In this document: in pieces, positions 35,183 through 42,872 of the stretch | Layout of the letters: every line of letters begins with the position of its first letter | How positions within the stretch are numbered: the first letter of the stretch is position 1 | From: Mucilaginibacter boryungensis | Lineage (GTDB): Bacteria; Bacteroidota; Bacteroidia; Sphingobacteriales; Sphingobacteriaceae | Direction of reading: 5' to 3' | Assembly: GCF_015221995.1 (NCBI RefSeq) | Contig: NZ_JADFFM010000002.1 | Coordinates: 868,001 to 932,000, forward strand | DNA: 64,000 bases | Position numbers and translations under genes: made by a program | The notes under the pieces: generated by a model | The model's input: the letters and a program-made list of their open reading frames with translations, nothing else | Told to the model about the DNA's origin: nothing | Database searches by the model: none

Positions 35183-36466
35183 TTATATCAAATTTTTTCT
35201 TTTCAAACCAATTACCGTTATTACTTGCAGCAATAGGGTAATACCAATTAGGGGGATAATGTTTGTCACTACATCGGTAAATCTGCCGCCTTCTAAAAAC
35301 AACCCATAATAAGCTTCAATGCACCAATGCAGCGGAGAGAAGTTAACCAGCGCCTTCATTGGCCCCGATACCACATAACTGGGTACCATTAAACCACCAA
35401 TAGCTGCTAATATCACTATAGATACTGCCCCGAAGCCGTTGGCCTGTTCCTGCGTTTTAGCAAATACGCCAACGCAAATAGCATAGCTTACCGCGCACCA
35501 GCCGGTTAGTATGGTAACCAATACCAATCCGGCTACATCTGCCGGAATATTTAGTGGGGGCAACCCCATTGAAGGGAACAACCACACCCCGATAGAAAAG
35601 ATCACCAGCGCCTGGAACATGGTTACCCCCAGGTAAACTATTTGTTTTGAGAGTAAACCTACGGTATAGTTGGTAGGCATGGTTTTTAACCGGATAAAAC
35701 TGCCGCTAACCTTTTCGCGCACCACGCTTCCGCCCAAGCTTATAACGATAAAAAACATGGCGAATATGGTCCACGCCGGGACGTTGTGTTGTGTGGCGTT
35801 GGGTATCAGCCTATCGCCATTGCGCGATGTGGGTATTTGGTTGATCGCTGTTTTGCTGCTCAGCATTTCATTTTCCAGTTTGGCCGGAAGCGGTTTATCA
35901 TTAATAGAAAAGTACAGGTTACGCAACGTTTCCCGGCTTTCCACCAATTGCAAAGCGCTGCGCAAAGCACCATCAACCGATAACCGTAACTGCTCCTGTA
36001 GTACCGGGTTATAATACATATTGATGGGCTTGGTTGTCCCCGGTTTAGTTTTCACCGAATCGGCATTTAAGCCAAAGCTTTTAAGCGCTTTATTGGCCGA
36101 GGCTTTGGCACGTTCGGCTACTTTGACCGAAAAATCTTTGGGGATGATGATGCCCAGCTCCGCTTCTTTGGAATGAAGCCGGTTAGTCATCGTTGCTGAA
36201 TCTGTACCTTTCGGCAATTCCGACACGCGAAACATGCCTATCTTATCAATAGCTGTTATCAGTTGCGGCGCCAGTTTGCCTGTATCCTGGTTACTTACCA
36301 GTAATACCATCTTATTTTTGTTCATCAGCTGGAACGTACTGTTCTGGATGCTGGTAACCACAATAACCAGTGATACCGGCATAATTAGCATGAGCAGTAT
36401 GCCTACCTTGTCGCGCAGCAACACGCGCACATCTTTTATAATAGTGGCCCAAAGTTTAAACATCAT
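35183..36466 (-). CDS. ABC-2-type transporter permease of the pigment cluster
   Basis: A 427-residue membrane protein. One transmembrane helix near the N terminus (LLMLIMPVSLVIVVTSI) is followed by a large soluble loop (about 50-220) and then five to six helices in the C-terminal half, the layout of ABC-2 permeases (YhgE/Pip or DrrB-like). It overlaps the ATPase gene by 11 bases. The pair probably exports the pigment or its precursor, or a helper molecule. An ABC pair of this kind sits where other clusters carry an MMPL-type exporter. Confidence 0.88.
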   Translation of the reverse strand: MMFKLWATIIKDVRVLLRDKVGILLMLIMPVSLVIVVTSIQNSTFQLMNKNKMVLLVSNQDTGKLAPQLITAIDKIGMFRVSELPKGTDSATMTNRLHSKEAELGIIIPKDFSVKVAERAKASANKALKSFGLNADSVKTKPGTTKPINMYYNPVLQEQLRLSVDGALRSALQLVESRETLRNLYFSINDKPLPAKLENEMLSSKTAINQIPTSRNGDRLIPNATQHNVPAWTIFAMFFIVISLGGSVVREKVSGSFIRLKTMPTNYTVGLLSKQIVYLGVTMFQALVIFSIGVWLFPSMGLPPLNIPADVAGLVLVTILTGWCAVSYAICVGVFAKTQEQANGFGAVSIVILAAIGGLMVPSYVVSGPMKALVNFSPLHWCIEAYYGLFLEGGRFTDVVTNIIPLIGITLLLQVITVIGLKRKNLI

Positions 36467-37214
36467 CTCTAAAATGTTTACCGGTTAAAGCCAAAAATAA
36501 TTCTTCCAGGTCGTCATGCTTATGCTGTTTCAGTAAGTCGTTTAAACCGCCTTGCGCCATTATTTTACCGTCGTCAAGCAGGGCTACTTCATTACACAGG
36601 TCTTCCGCCTCGTTTAGCTGGTGCGATGTATAAATAAGTGTTGTGCCATTTTTATTCAGATCTATCAAATAATTGATAATGGCATGGCGGGTTTGCACAT
36701 CAACCCCAACGGTAGGTTCATCTAAAAATAAAATACCGGGGTTATGTATCACGCCGATGGCCAAATTTACCCGGCGTTTCATCCCGCCCGAGAATTGCTG
36801 CACTTGTTTATCACGCACATCGGCCAAGCCCATTACCTGCAATAGTTCATCGGTTTTTTGTTTGATAACCTGGCTGTTTAAGCCATACCAGGCGCCAAAA
36901 AACTCCAGGTTTTCTTTCGGACTTAATTCCTGGTAAAAAGAAAAATCCTGAGGGACAAACCCAAACAGGCGGTTTACGCGGTATTTATGGCGGCCAACTT
37001 TTATACCGTTAAGCGCAATAGTACCTTCATCTGCTTTTAGCAAACCAGTCATTAAATTCATCAACGTGGTTTTGCCGGCACCATTAGGGCCAAACAAACC
37101 AAAGCGCTCGCCCTTGGCTATCTGCAAATTTAAATTAGTAAAAGATGGCGCTTCATTTCCGGGGTATTGGAAACTGAGGTTAGCGATATTTACTGCGGGT
37201 GCTACGTTCGCCAT
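36456..37214 (-). CDS. ABC transporter ATP-binding protein of the pigment cluster
   Basis: A 252-residue ABC ATPase. It has Walker A GPNGAGKTT, Q-loop in FVPQD, signature motif QQFSGGMKRRV, Walker B GILFLDEPTVGVD and the switch His in YTSHQ. The profile is that of a DrrA/NatA-type exporter ATPase. It overlaps the permease by 11 bases and the BtrH-like gene by 13 bases, so the three are made as one unit. Confidence 0.95.
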   Translation of the reverse strand: MANVAPAVNIANLSFQYPGNEAPSFTNLNLQIAKGERFGLFGPNGAGKTTLMNLMTGLLKADEGTIALNGIKVGRHKYRVNRLFGFVPQDFSFYQELSPKENLEFFGAWYGLNSQVIKQKTDELLQVMGLADVRDKQVQQFSGGMKRRVNLAIGVIHNPGILFLDEPTVGVDVQTRHAIINYLIDLNKNGTTLIYTSHQLNEAEDLCNEVALLDDGKIMAQGGLNDLLKQHKHDDLEELFLALTGKHFRDDV

Positions 37215-38218
37215 TTTATGTTTTTCAGTGCTATAAAAGCTTTTCTTTCTATTTCGGCTATTTCCAGTAAATAGTTGCCCATGGCATCAAAATCTTGCTG
37301 GCTGCCAAGGCGCCCTTTATAAATACCGGCTGCATGTATCGCCGCGGTGCGCCACAGATCGCCAGCCGTGGTGAATTGTTTAGATATTTCCAGCAATTCA
37401 TCCTGCGGCAGGTAAGCATATGCCTCCTGTAAAAAAGCCGCGTAAATATAACGAAATCCGCCACCCCCCGTACCAATTTCTTCCTGCATGCGCACCAATT
37501 GGGCCAGGTATAGCTTAGCTTTCTCCAACCCAAGTTTATCACGCCAACCTTTAATTTTATTCCCGGTGAAACGGATGCCTTTTACACCCGAAAAAGGGCC
37601 GGGAATGCTGAGCATATTAAACACATTACGCTTGATACCGCTTTTGATAGACTGGCGGATGCGGTCGTCGGATATTTCACCCTCAAATTTTGTATAGTAG
37701 ATCTGCCCCTTTGGCGCTAAAGCGCCTTTGGCAAAACGCACGCGCTCCAGTTCGTAGCTGGTTAGCGTGGTTGGCGTTTCCATTATCGGGTCGCTGATGA
37801 GGTAATTATCACCCTCCTTACCATAAACAATCAGGTTATGGGCGTTGAAATGGAACCGGTATTCTTTTGGGAAGTAAGAAAGATAGTAAACCCCCACCTG
37901 GCAGCCTACGGGCTGGCCTTCGTTCAGGCGATCGTTCAGGTAAGTTTCTGCCTGCTCGCGTGAACTGAATTTTTTACGGACAACCGGGATACCTAACGAT
38001 TTGCAGGTACGTTTAAATATCCAGCCCGGCATGGTGCGAAAAGCTATAGCAGGGCCATTGTTGATACTAATGAATGGAATATAAGCATAGAACAAACCCG
38101 CGCCAATGCCAAAGGCCAGCGGTTCGGTTATTTTGCCCCCCGATGCCTGTCTTAATAAATTACTGGTAACGCCCGATTCGCAATGCGCCGACTGACGGTG
38201 TTCAAAATCAATTTTCAT
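37202..38218 (-). CDS. BtrH-like acyltransferase/peptidase-C39-like protein
   Basis: A 338-residue protein of the BtrH N-terminal-domain type with the following DUF4872-like part. The N terminus has SAHCESGVTSNLL, in which His12, Cys13 and Glu14 form the start of a papain-like (C39) fold; later FHFNAHNLIVYGKEGDNYLISDP contains a candidate catalytic His and Asn/Asp. BtrH of butirosin biosynthesis moves an acyl group from an ACP to an acceptor. In this cluster the same chemistry would fit the step that esterifies the aryl polyene to the resorcinol. It overlaps the HTH-like gene by 11 bases and the ABC ATPase by 13. The role is inferred. Confidence 0.78.
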   Translation of the reverse strand: MKIDFEHRQSAHCESGVTSNLLRQASGGKITEPLAFGIGAGLFYAYIPFISINNGPAIAFRTMPGWIFKRTCKSLGIPVVRKKFSSREQAETYLNDRLNEGQPVGCQVGVYYLSYFPKEYRFHFNAHNLIVYGKEGDNYLISDPIMETPTTLTSYELERVRFAKGALAPKGQIYYTKFEGEISDDRIRQSIKSGIKRNVFNMLSIPGPFSGVKGIRFTGNKIKGWRDKLGLEKAKLYLAQLVRMQEEIGTGGGGFRYIYAAFLQEAYAYLPQDELLEISKQFTTAGDLWRTAAIHAAGIYKGRLGSQQDFDAMGNYLLEIAEIERKAFIALKNIKWRT

Positions 38219-38615
38219 GCACGGTCATAGTTTTCAAATCGGCAACGGATGTGTTAAAAGCTTCGGCGTATTTTTTCAATTTCGATTCGGATAGATCATT
38301 AAACACATCGGGTTTCAGGTGGCGTTTTATTTGCCATTGCCAAAGGCCGGTGTAATCGGCCAGGAGTTTTATATCCATTAAGCGGTATTCCATAAAAAAA
38401 AGGATGGGGCTGGCTTCGCCATTCAAAACCTGCTGACGGGCTTTTTCAACCCGCACTTTTATATCATCCCAGGCCACATCAAGCGCGCTGATCTTTACAT
38501 CCCAGCCATCGCTTAACTGTGTAACGTAATTCCCGGATTCATCCGTGGCATAGCAAACCTCTTTGGTGAGTTTACCAAGCGCGCTTAAATCCTGTGGTAC
38601 GTTTTCTTTTTTCAT
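38208..38615 (-). CDS. Small helix-turn-helix-like protein of the pigment cluster
   Basis: A 135-residue soluble protein. Residues about 80-130 (MDIKLLADYTGLWQWQIKRHL, ... SKLKKYAEAFNTSVADLKTM) have the length, Ala/Gly spacing and tail of an XRE-type helix-turn-helix. The first 75 residues are acidic and of unknown fold. It begins an operon with BtrH-like and ABC genes, overlapping BtrH-like by 11 bases, and a palindromic repeat lies just upstream. A regulatory role is possible, but the motif is not conclusive. Confidence 0.65.
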   Translation of the reverse strand: MKKENVPQDLSALGKLTKEVCYATDESGNYVTQLSDGWDVKISALDVAWDDIKVRVEKARQQVLNGEASPILFFMEYRLMDIKLLADYTGLWQWQIKRHLKPDVFNDLSESKLKKYAEAFNTSVADLKTMTVHEN

Positions 38616-38628
38616 TTTATAATTTCCT

Positions 38629-38714
38629 TGTCATTGCGAGGAGCGTAGCGACGCGGCAATCTCGTAGTATGATTTGCGAACTACGAGATTGCCACGCTGT
38701 CGCTCGCAATGACA
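38629..38714. repeat. Palindromic element, CATTGCGAG family, copy 2
   Basis: Outer arms TGTCATTGCGAG and CTCGCAATGACA enclose TCTCGTAGTA-type inner arms. It lies between the DarB stop and the start of the HTH-like gene. It is the counterpart of 32946-33026; the outer arms are inverted relative to that copy while the loop word CGTAGTATGATTTG keeps its orientation. Confidence 0.85.
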
Positions 38715-38724
38715 AATTAATATA

Positions 38725-39873
38725 TTACACCACCGTCAGCATTGCATACATATAGCTAAAGCGCGAGCTTTCAGGCACCAGCAATAACAGCTTTTCGCCC
38801 TTCTTTAGTTTGCCGGTCTTGAACATTTCGTTGATCATTAAATAGATAGATGCCGCGCCTACGTTGCCTACGGTATAAAGGTTAATAAACCATTTCTCGT
38901 AAGGGATGCCGCCGCCGTACTCCTCTATCATATCGTATATCTTGCTTTTAAAAAAGTTGCTGGAAATATGCGGTAAAAAGTGGTCGATATCATTCACGGT
39001 CAAGCCTTTTTTCTCGAATATCTCTTTAATTTTTTGGCCACCAAGCGGAACAATGTTATCGCTTAACAAACTAATATCCTGCTTAACGCTGAAGATAGAT
39101 TTGGTCATGATCTCTTCGGGCGTATAATCCATAAAACCTTTAAAAGTGCCATCGGCTTCTTTTTCAGATCCCATGTACATGCAGGGTTCCATCCTGTCGG
39201 CATACGATACGCCTTCTATCCAGTCTATACGCAAACTAAGGCCATCCGGGTTCGGTTTATCAGAAAGTAAAAATGCGGAGGCGCCATCTGACAACATCCA
39301 GCGTAAAAACTCCTTTGAAAACGCGATGTATGGGTTCTCGTTCAACTCCACCAGTTTGTGGGCTTCTTCTTCAAATACATCGGCTACCAGCAGGCCCGAA
39401 AACCTTTCAGAACCGGTTGCCACCGCGGTTTGCACATCGCCCGCTTTAATGGCCAGGTAAGCAAATTTTAAGGCATGCATACCGGCGCAGCAAACACCCG
39501 CAGGCGATACTACTTCAATACCACCCGCTTCAGGCAGCCAGCCGTGCGTCATTACGCCGTGACTTGGCATCATCTGGTCGGGCGATGAGGTGCCGCAGCT
39601 TAGTAATTCAATTTCCTTTAACCTGTCGGGATTATTATCAAACAATTCGCGCACCGCCAAAGCCGTCATTTGGGCATTGGTATGGGTTGATTTACCGCCT
39701 TTTTCCAGCGCGTAATAGCGGTTGGTAATAGCGTTATTGCGCAGTACTATCTTTTTTGATTTGGATGGCTTGCCGTTAATATAGCCCAGGTATTCTTCCA
39801 TCTCATCGTTGGATACGGGATTGTTGGGGAAGAATGCTGATGTATTGGTAATATAAACCGGGTTAGCAGACAT
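38725..39873 (-). CDS. darB: KAS III-like ketosynthase DarB (dialkylresorcinol pathway)
   Basis: A 382-residue KAS-III-like enzyme. The active-site Cys is in SPAGVCCAGMHAL, the His in HFLPHISSNFF and the Asn in TVGNVGAAS. In the dialkylresorcinol (DAR) pathway DarB condenses two fatty acyl units, and DarA closes and aromatises the ring. The darA gene begins the pair 16 bases upstream in transcription order. This assignment rests on the DarA neighbour as much as on its own sequence. Confidence 0.88.
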   Translation of the reverse strand: MSANPVYITNTSAFFPNNPVSNDEMEEYLGYINGKPSKSKKIVLRNNAITNRYYALEKGGKSTHTNAQMTALAVRELFDNNPDRLKEIELLSCGTSSPDQMMPSHGVMTHGWLPEAGGIEVVSPAGVCCAGMHALKFAYLAIKAGDVQTAVATGSERFSGLLVADVFEEEAHKLVELNENPYIAFSKEFLRWMLSDGASAFLLSDKPNPDGLSLRIDWIEGVSYADRMEPCMYMGSEKEADGTFKGFMDYTPEEIMTKSIFSVKQDISLLSDNIVPLGGQKIKEIFEKKGLTVNDIDHFLPHISSNFFKSKIYDMIEEYGGGIPYEKWFINLYTVGNVGAASIYLMINEMFKTGKLKKGEKLLLLVPESSRFSYMYAMLTVV

Positions 39874-39889
39874 ATATGTTCGATTAGTT

Positions 39890-40789
39890 TTAGTTCAATA
39901 ATAAATAATGTTGCTTTTTAGCCCTGATACCTTTTTGGGTAAAAGGGCGTAAAAAAATCGCATCTAAGATAAGCAGTATTGGCGCGCCCAAAAACAAGGC
40001 AATAAACAAGTAATACTTAAAAGCTGATATCCAGGGCATTTTGTTTTTACGTTTTGAAATAAATTTTGCCCAAACTTTAAAAATCACCCCGGCCTTGCCT
40101 TCAATCACCATTAGCGGATACTTTATTTTTACCGCGCCCACGTTTACCAGTTCCTGTTGCAAACCAGCAAAATCACTGCTTTGTAAACGTTTGGAAAGTA
40201 TTTCACCGTATACACCAGTGTGCTGAATATCCTCATCGGATACGCCGGGCTTGGGAAATATATTCAGATAACGCTCCTTTTTGCCGCTGAGCATCCAATA
40301 AAAGATGGTAACAAAACTTACAAAATTGGGGTTGGTATCCACCAGGGCCACATTGCCAATAAATTTGGCGCCGGCATCTGCCAGTAAAAGTTTGATCTTA
40401 TCAAAAGCGTTCAGCCACATATTACGCCCGGCAGATATGGTAACCACGGGTGTATCTTTCACCACCGCCCTGAATTTAGGGTGCTGGATAATAGAGTTTG
40501 AAGGTATGCTTGGCGATAGGAACCACGGCTGATAACCCAGGATCACCAAATCATAGCTATCGTATTTTAATTCAAAGTCATGCAGTTCTGTAGGTACGCC
40601 TAACTGGCAATCGGGCATTACGCTGAAAAAGCGTTTACCAGTCCATGGGAAATTATAATCAACCACCGGTTTAACCGAAATAATATCCACGTCGGCACCA
40701 TCCGCAACCAGGGGCGCGGTAAAGTTTTCCATAATGTCCGTCATCTGGCCCGACTGGGTATAATAAATGGCTAATACCTTTTTAATCAT
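39890..40789 (-). CDS. darA: Dialkylresorcinol-condensing enzyme DarA
   Basis: A 299-residue protein that opens with a flavodoxin-like motif IYYTQSGQMTDIMEN and continues with LVILGYQPWFLSPSIPSN, SAGRNMWLNAFDKIK and KIKYPLMVIEGKAGVIFKVWAKFI. It has a C-terminal hydrophobic helix (about 255-285, YYLFIALFLGAPILLILDAIFL). These features recall the DarA 'dialkylresorcinol-condensing enzyme' of flexirubin and DAR clusters. It catalyses the cyclisation and oxidation that gives the resorcinol ring. It is the best single marker that the cluster makes flexirubin-type pigment. Confidence 0.9.
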   Translation of the reverse strand: MIKKVLAIYYTQSGQMTDIMENFTAPLVADGADVDIISVKPVVDYNFPWTGKRFFSVMPDCQLGVPTELHDFELKYDSYDLVILGYQPWFLSPSIPSNSIIQHPKFRAVVKDTPVVTISAGRNMWLNAFDKIKLLLADAGAKFIGNVALVDTNPNFVSFVTIFYWMLSGKKERYLNIFPKPGVSDEDIQHTGVYGEILSKRLQSSDFAGLQQELVNVGAVKIKYPLMVIEGKAGVIFKVWAKFISKRKNKMPWISAFKYYLFIALFLGAPILLILDAIFLRPFTQKGIRAKKQHYLLLN

Positions 40790-40802
40790 TGAGTATGCGC
40801 TT

Positions 40803-41291
40803 TTAAAAATCAGTTGACTTTAACGTTTTCGATTCCTTGCTGTAATCCTTAACAGCCGTTTGTACTACCGGCGGCAACTCATCAAAATGGCTGATCAGAA
40901 ACTCCTTATCCTTTTTAATATCACCCTTATAACCCACAATTTTGGGCGACCGCTCCTGGATTGACAAACGCAGAAAGCGTAATTCTGGGTTATCGGGATG
41001 GGCCGCTATGTCAGCTTCCAGCATGGCTTTACCTTCTTTAAACATTTTAAGTCGGCCCTTAGCCCCGGGCAATCCCGCTTCGCGGATAATCAGTGCGCCT
41101 TTATACCCCTTAAAACCCTGTTCGCCCATGGTGCCTATCAATTTATCAATATCGTCCTTAGTGCCCGATTTCATAGCCGCATAAAAGGCAGCCCTGTCTA
41201 ATTTTTGCGCGAAGGCCGTATCGATACTTAGTTTACCCGCTATAAAGAAAAGCGTTAAGATCGCCGCTTTCCAAATTATCTTCATCTTCAT
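40803..41291 (-). CDS. Secreted hypothetical protein at the head of the dar operon
   Basis: A 162-residue protein with a signal peptide ending near AFAQ (about residue 29); the ATG at 41291 is used because the longer frame starts with TTG. The mature part is mostly helical and charged: AAMKSGTKDDIDKLIGTMGEQG, then EGKAMLEADIAAHPDNPELRFLRLSIQ, a TPR-like tail. I do not recognise a family. It is 13 bases from DarA and begins the minus-strand block, so it may help transport or localise pigment in the envelope, but this is speculation. Confidence 0.72.
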   Translation of the reverse strand: MKMKIIWKAAILTLFFIAGKLSIDTAFAQKLDRAAFYAAMKSGTKDDIDKLIGTMGEQGFKGYKGALIIREAGLPGAKGRLKMFKEGKAMLEADIAAHPDNPELRFLRLSIQERSPKIVGYKGDIKKDKEFLISHFDELPPVVQTAVKDYSKESKTLKSTDF

Positions 41292-41592
41292 AAGCAATCA
41301 AACATAATAAAAATAAATGGAGCCTCACCCTGCCCTCTCCAAAGGAAAGGGTTACGCTTTTTCCAAGTCCCTCTCTTCTGGAGAGGGATTTAGGGTGAGG
41401 CTATAAAACAAAAAGCACCATTAATTGATTTACTAAAGCTGAAATATATTTTATAATAGTATTAATGCAGATAATAGGTTAAAATCAATTATCTTTTGTT
41501 TATTTTGAGCTTATTTAATTAATACCAGCTTAACCTTCGCGGCCTTATTAAGACAGGCTGATGAATGTAAAGTTTAAAAACATCATTGCTTA
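41292..41592. other. Divergent intergenic region of the two pigment blocks
   Basis: This 301-base gap separates the minus- and plus-strand pigment blocks. It contains the palindromic element at 41321-41402 and then an AT-rich stretch that must hold promoters for the plus-strand operon and, on the other side, for the minus-strand block. No TAnnTTTG element of good quality and no extra gene are visible. Confidence 0.5.
41321..41402. repeat. Palindromic element, CCCTCTCC family, copy 2
   Basis: The outer arms AGCCTCACCCTGCCCTCTCC and GGAGAGGGATTTAGGGTGAGGCT are near-perfect inverted complements enclosing two short hairpins. It is related to 28310-28375 and to the insert in radA. Confidence 0.85.
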
Positions 41593-42393
41593 GTGAGTAA
41601 ACAGTTACCATTTTCCGGCTTGTGGGCGGTCATTTTAGGTGGATCGAGCGGCTTTGGCCTTGCAGCAGTTGAAAAACTGGCAGCCAATGGGATGAATATC
41701 GCTGTATTATATCGCGAGCCATCGGCGCAAGCCAAAAAAGCCAACGAAACATTTACCGGCCTGGCTATAAAAAATAATGTTAAAATATTGGCCTACAATC
41801 TTAATGTGTTGGACAACGCTTCACGCGGAAGTTTTATCAAAGAGTTTAACACAGCCGATAAAAAAGGCAAGGTAAAACTGTTATTGCATTCTGTAGCCCG
41901 CGGCAACCTGAAACCGTTAATTGCTGATGATGAGCAGGCCCTATTAACTACCGAAGATATTCAAATGACCAGCTACGCCATGGCCAACAGTTTACTGGAC
42001 TGGACACGGGATATATTAGCCGCTAAATTATTTCATGAAGACGGGAGGATAATTGGCTTAACCAGCGAGGGCGTTAATAAACATTGGGATGCTTACGCCG
42101 CAGTGGCTATTGCAAAAGCATCGCTGCAAAGCCTTACAACTTACATGGCGGTGGAATTTGCCCCTTACGGCCTGAAAACAAATTTGATACAGGCAGGTAT
42201 TACAAACACCGCGGCCCTGCAAAAAATACCCGGTAGCGATAAACTGGTAGAAATTGCGCAAACCCGCAATCCACTAAAACGTATGACGATGCCACAGGAT
42301 GTGGCCAACGTTATTTATTTATTATGTACCGATGAGGCTGCCTGGATAAACGGCAGCCTGATACATGTTGACGGCGGCGAACACTGTCGTTAG
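41593..42393 (+). CDS. FabI/FabL-like SDR (enoyl-ACP-reductase-type) of the pigment cluster
   Basis: A 266-residue SDR that begins with GTG, since no in-frame ATG is near. The cofactor segment is GGSSGFGLAAVEKL. The catalytic residues follow the enoyl-reductase pattern Tyr168-x6-Lys175 (AYAAVAIAK), not the Y-x3-K of ketoreductases. The GSLIHVDGGEHC tail is also typical. A polyene chain needs no enoyl reduction, so the enzyme more likely makes saturated acyl chains for the resorcinol half, or works on an early cycle. It begins the plus-strand pigment operon. Confidence 0.82.
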   Translation: MSKQLPFSGLWAVILGGSSGFGLAAVEKLAANGMNIAVLYREPSAQAKKANETFTGLAIKNNVKILAYNLNVLDNASRGSFIKEFNTADKKGKVKLLLHSVARGNLKPLIADDEQALLTTEDIQMTSYAMANSLLDWTRDILAAKLFHEDGRIIGLTSEGVNKHWDAYAAVAIAKASLQSLTTYMAVEFAPYGLKTNLIQAGITNTAALQKIPGSDKLVEIAQTRNPLKRMTMPQDVANVIYLLCTDEAAWINGSLIHVDGGEHCR

Positions 42394-42407
42394 AATTTAG
42401 ATACTGA

Positions 42408-42872
42408 ATGAAGAACCATATATTAAACCATCTGCCCTACAAGTCGTCTTTTCGCTTTGTAGATAATATATCCCGGTTGACTGAGGACGAAGTAATTGGG
42501 GATTTTACACTGAAAGAGGACGCCTTTTTTTACGAAGACCATTTTGCAGGTAACCCTATTACGCCCGGTGTCATCATCACCGAGATAATGGCGCAGATTG
42601 GCCTGGTGGTGATGGGTATATTTTTGATACTGAAGGATACGGAGTTGAACTTTGACGAGGACAACGACCTGTTTCCCTTGCTTACATCAACCAATGTTGA
42701 GTTTTTCAAAATGGTATTACCTGGGCAAAAAGTAACCGTGGTATCAAAAAAGCAATACTTCCGTTTTGGGAAGTTAAAGTGTAATGTGGAAATGGTAGAT
42801 AGCTCAGGAGAATTAATTGCCAAAGGCATATTCAGTGGCATTATTAAACAGGTAGACGGTTTAAAGAAATGA
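42408..42872 (+). CDS. FabZ-type 3-hydroxyacyl-ACP dehydratase
   Basis: A 154-residue hot-dog protein with the full FabZ catalytic set: His45 in EDHFAGNPITPG and Glu59 in VIITEIMAQIG. It contrasts with the FabZ-like protein at 25647, which has Gln at the Glu position. It overlaps the following KS by four bases (ATGA). It dehydrates 3-hydroxyacyl-ACP in chain extension, for either the polyene or the alkyl precursors. Confidence 0.9.
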   Translation: MKNHILNHLPYKSSFRFVDNISRLTEDEVIGDFTLKEDAFFYEDHFAGNPITPGVIITEIMAQIGLVVMGIFLILKDTELNFDEDNDLFPLLTSTNVEFFKMVLPGQKVTVVSKKQYFRFGKLKCNVEMVDSSGELIAKGIFSGIIKQVDGLKK

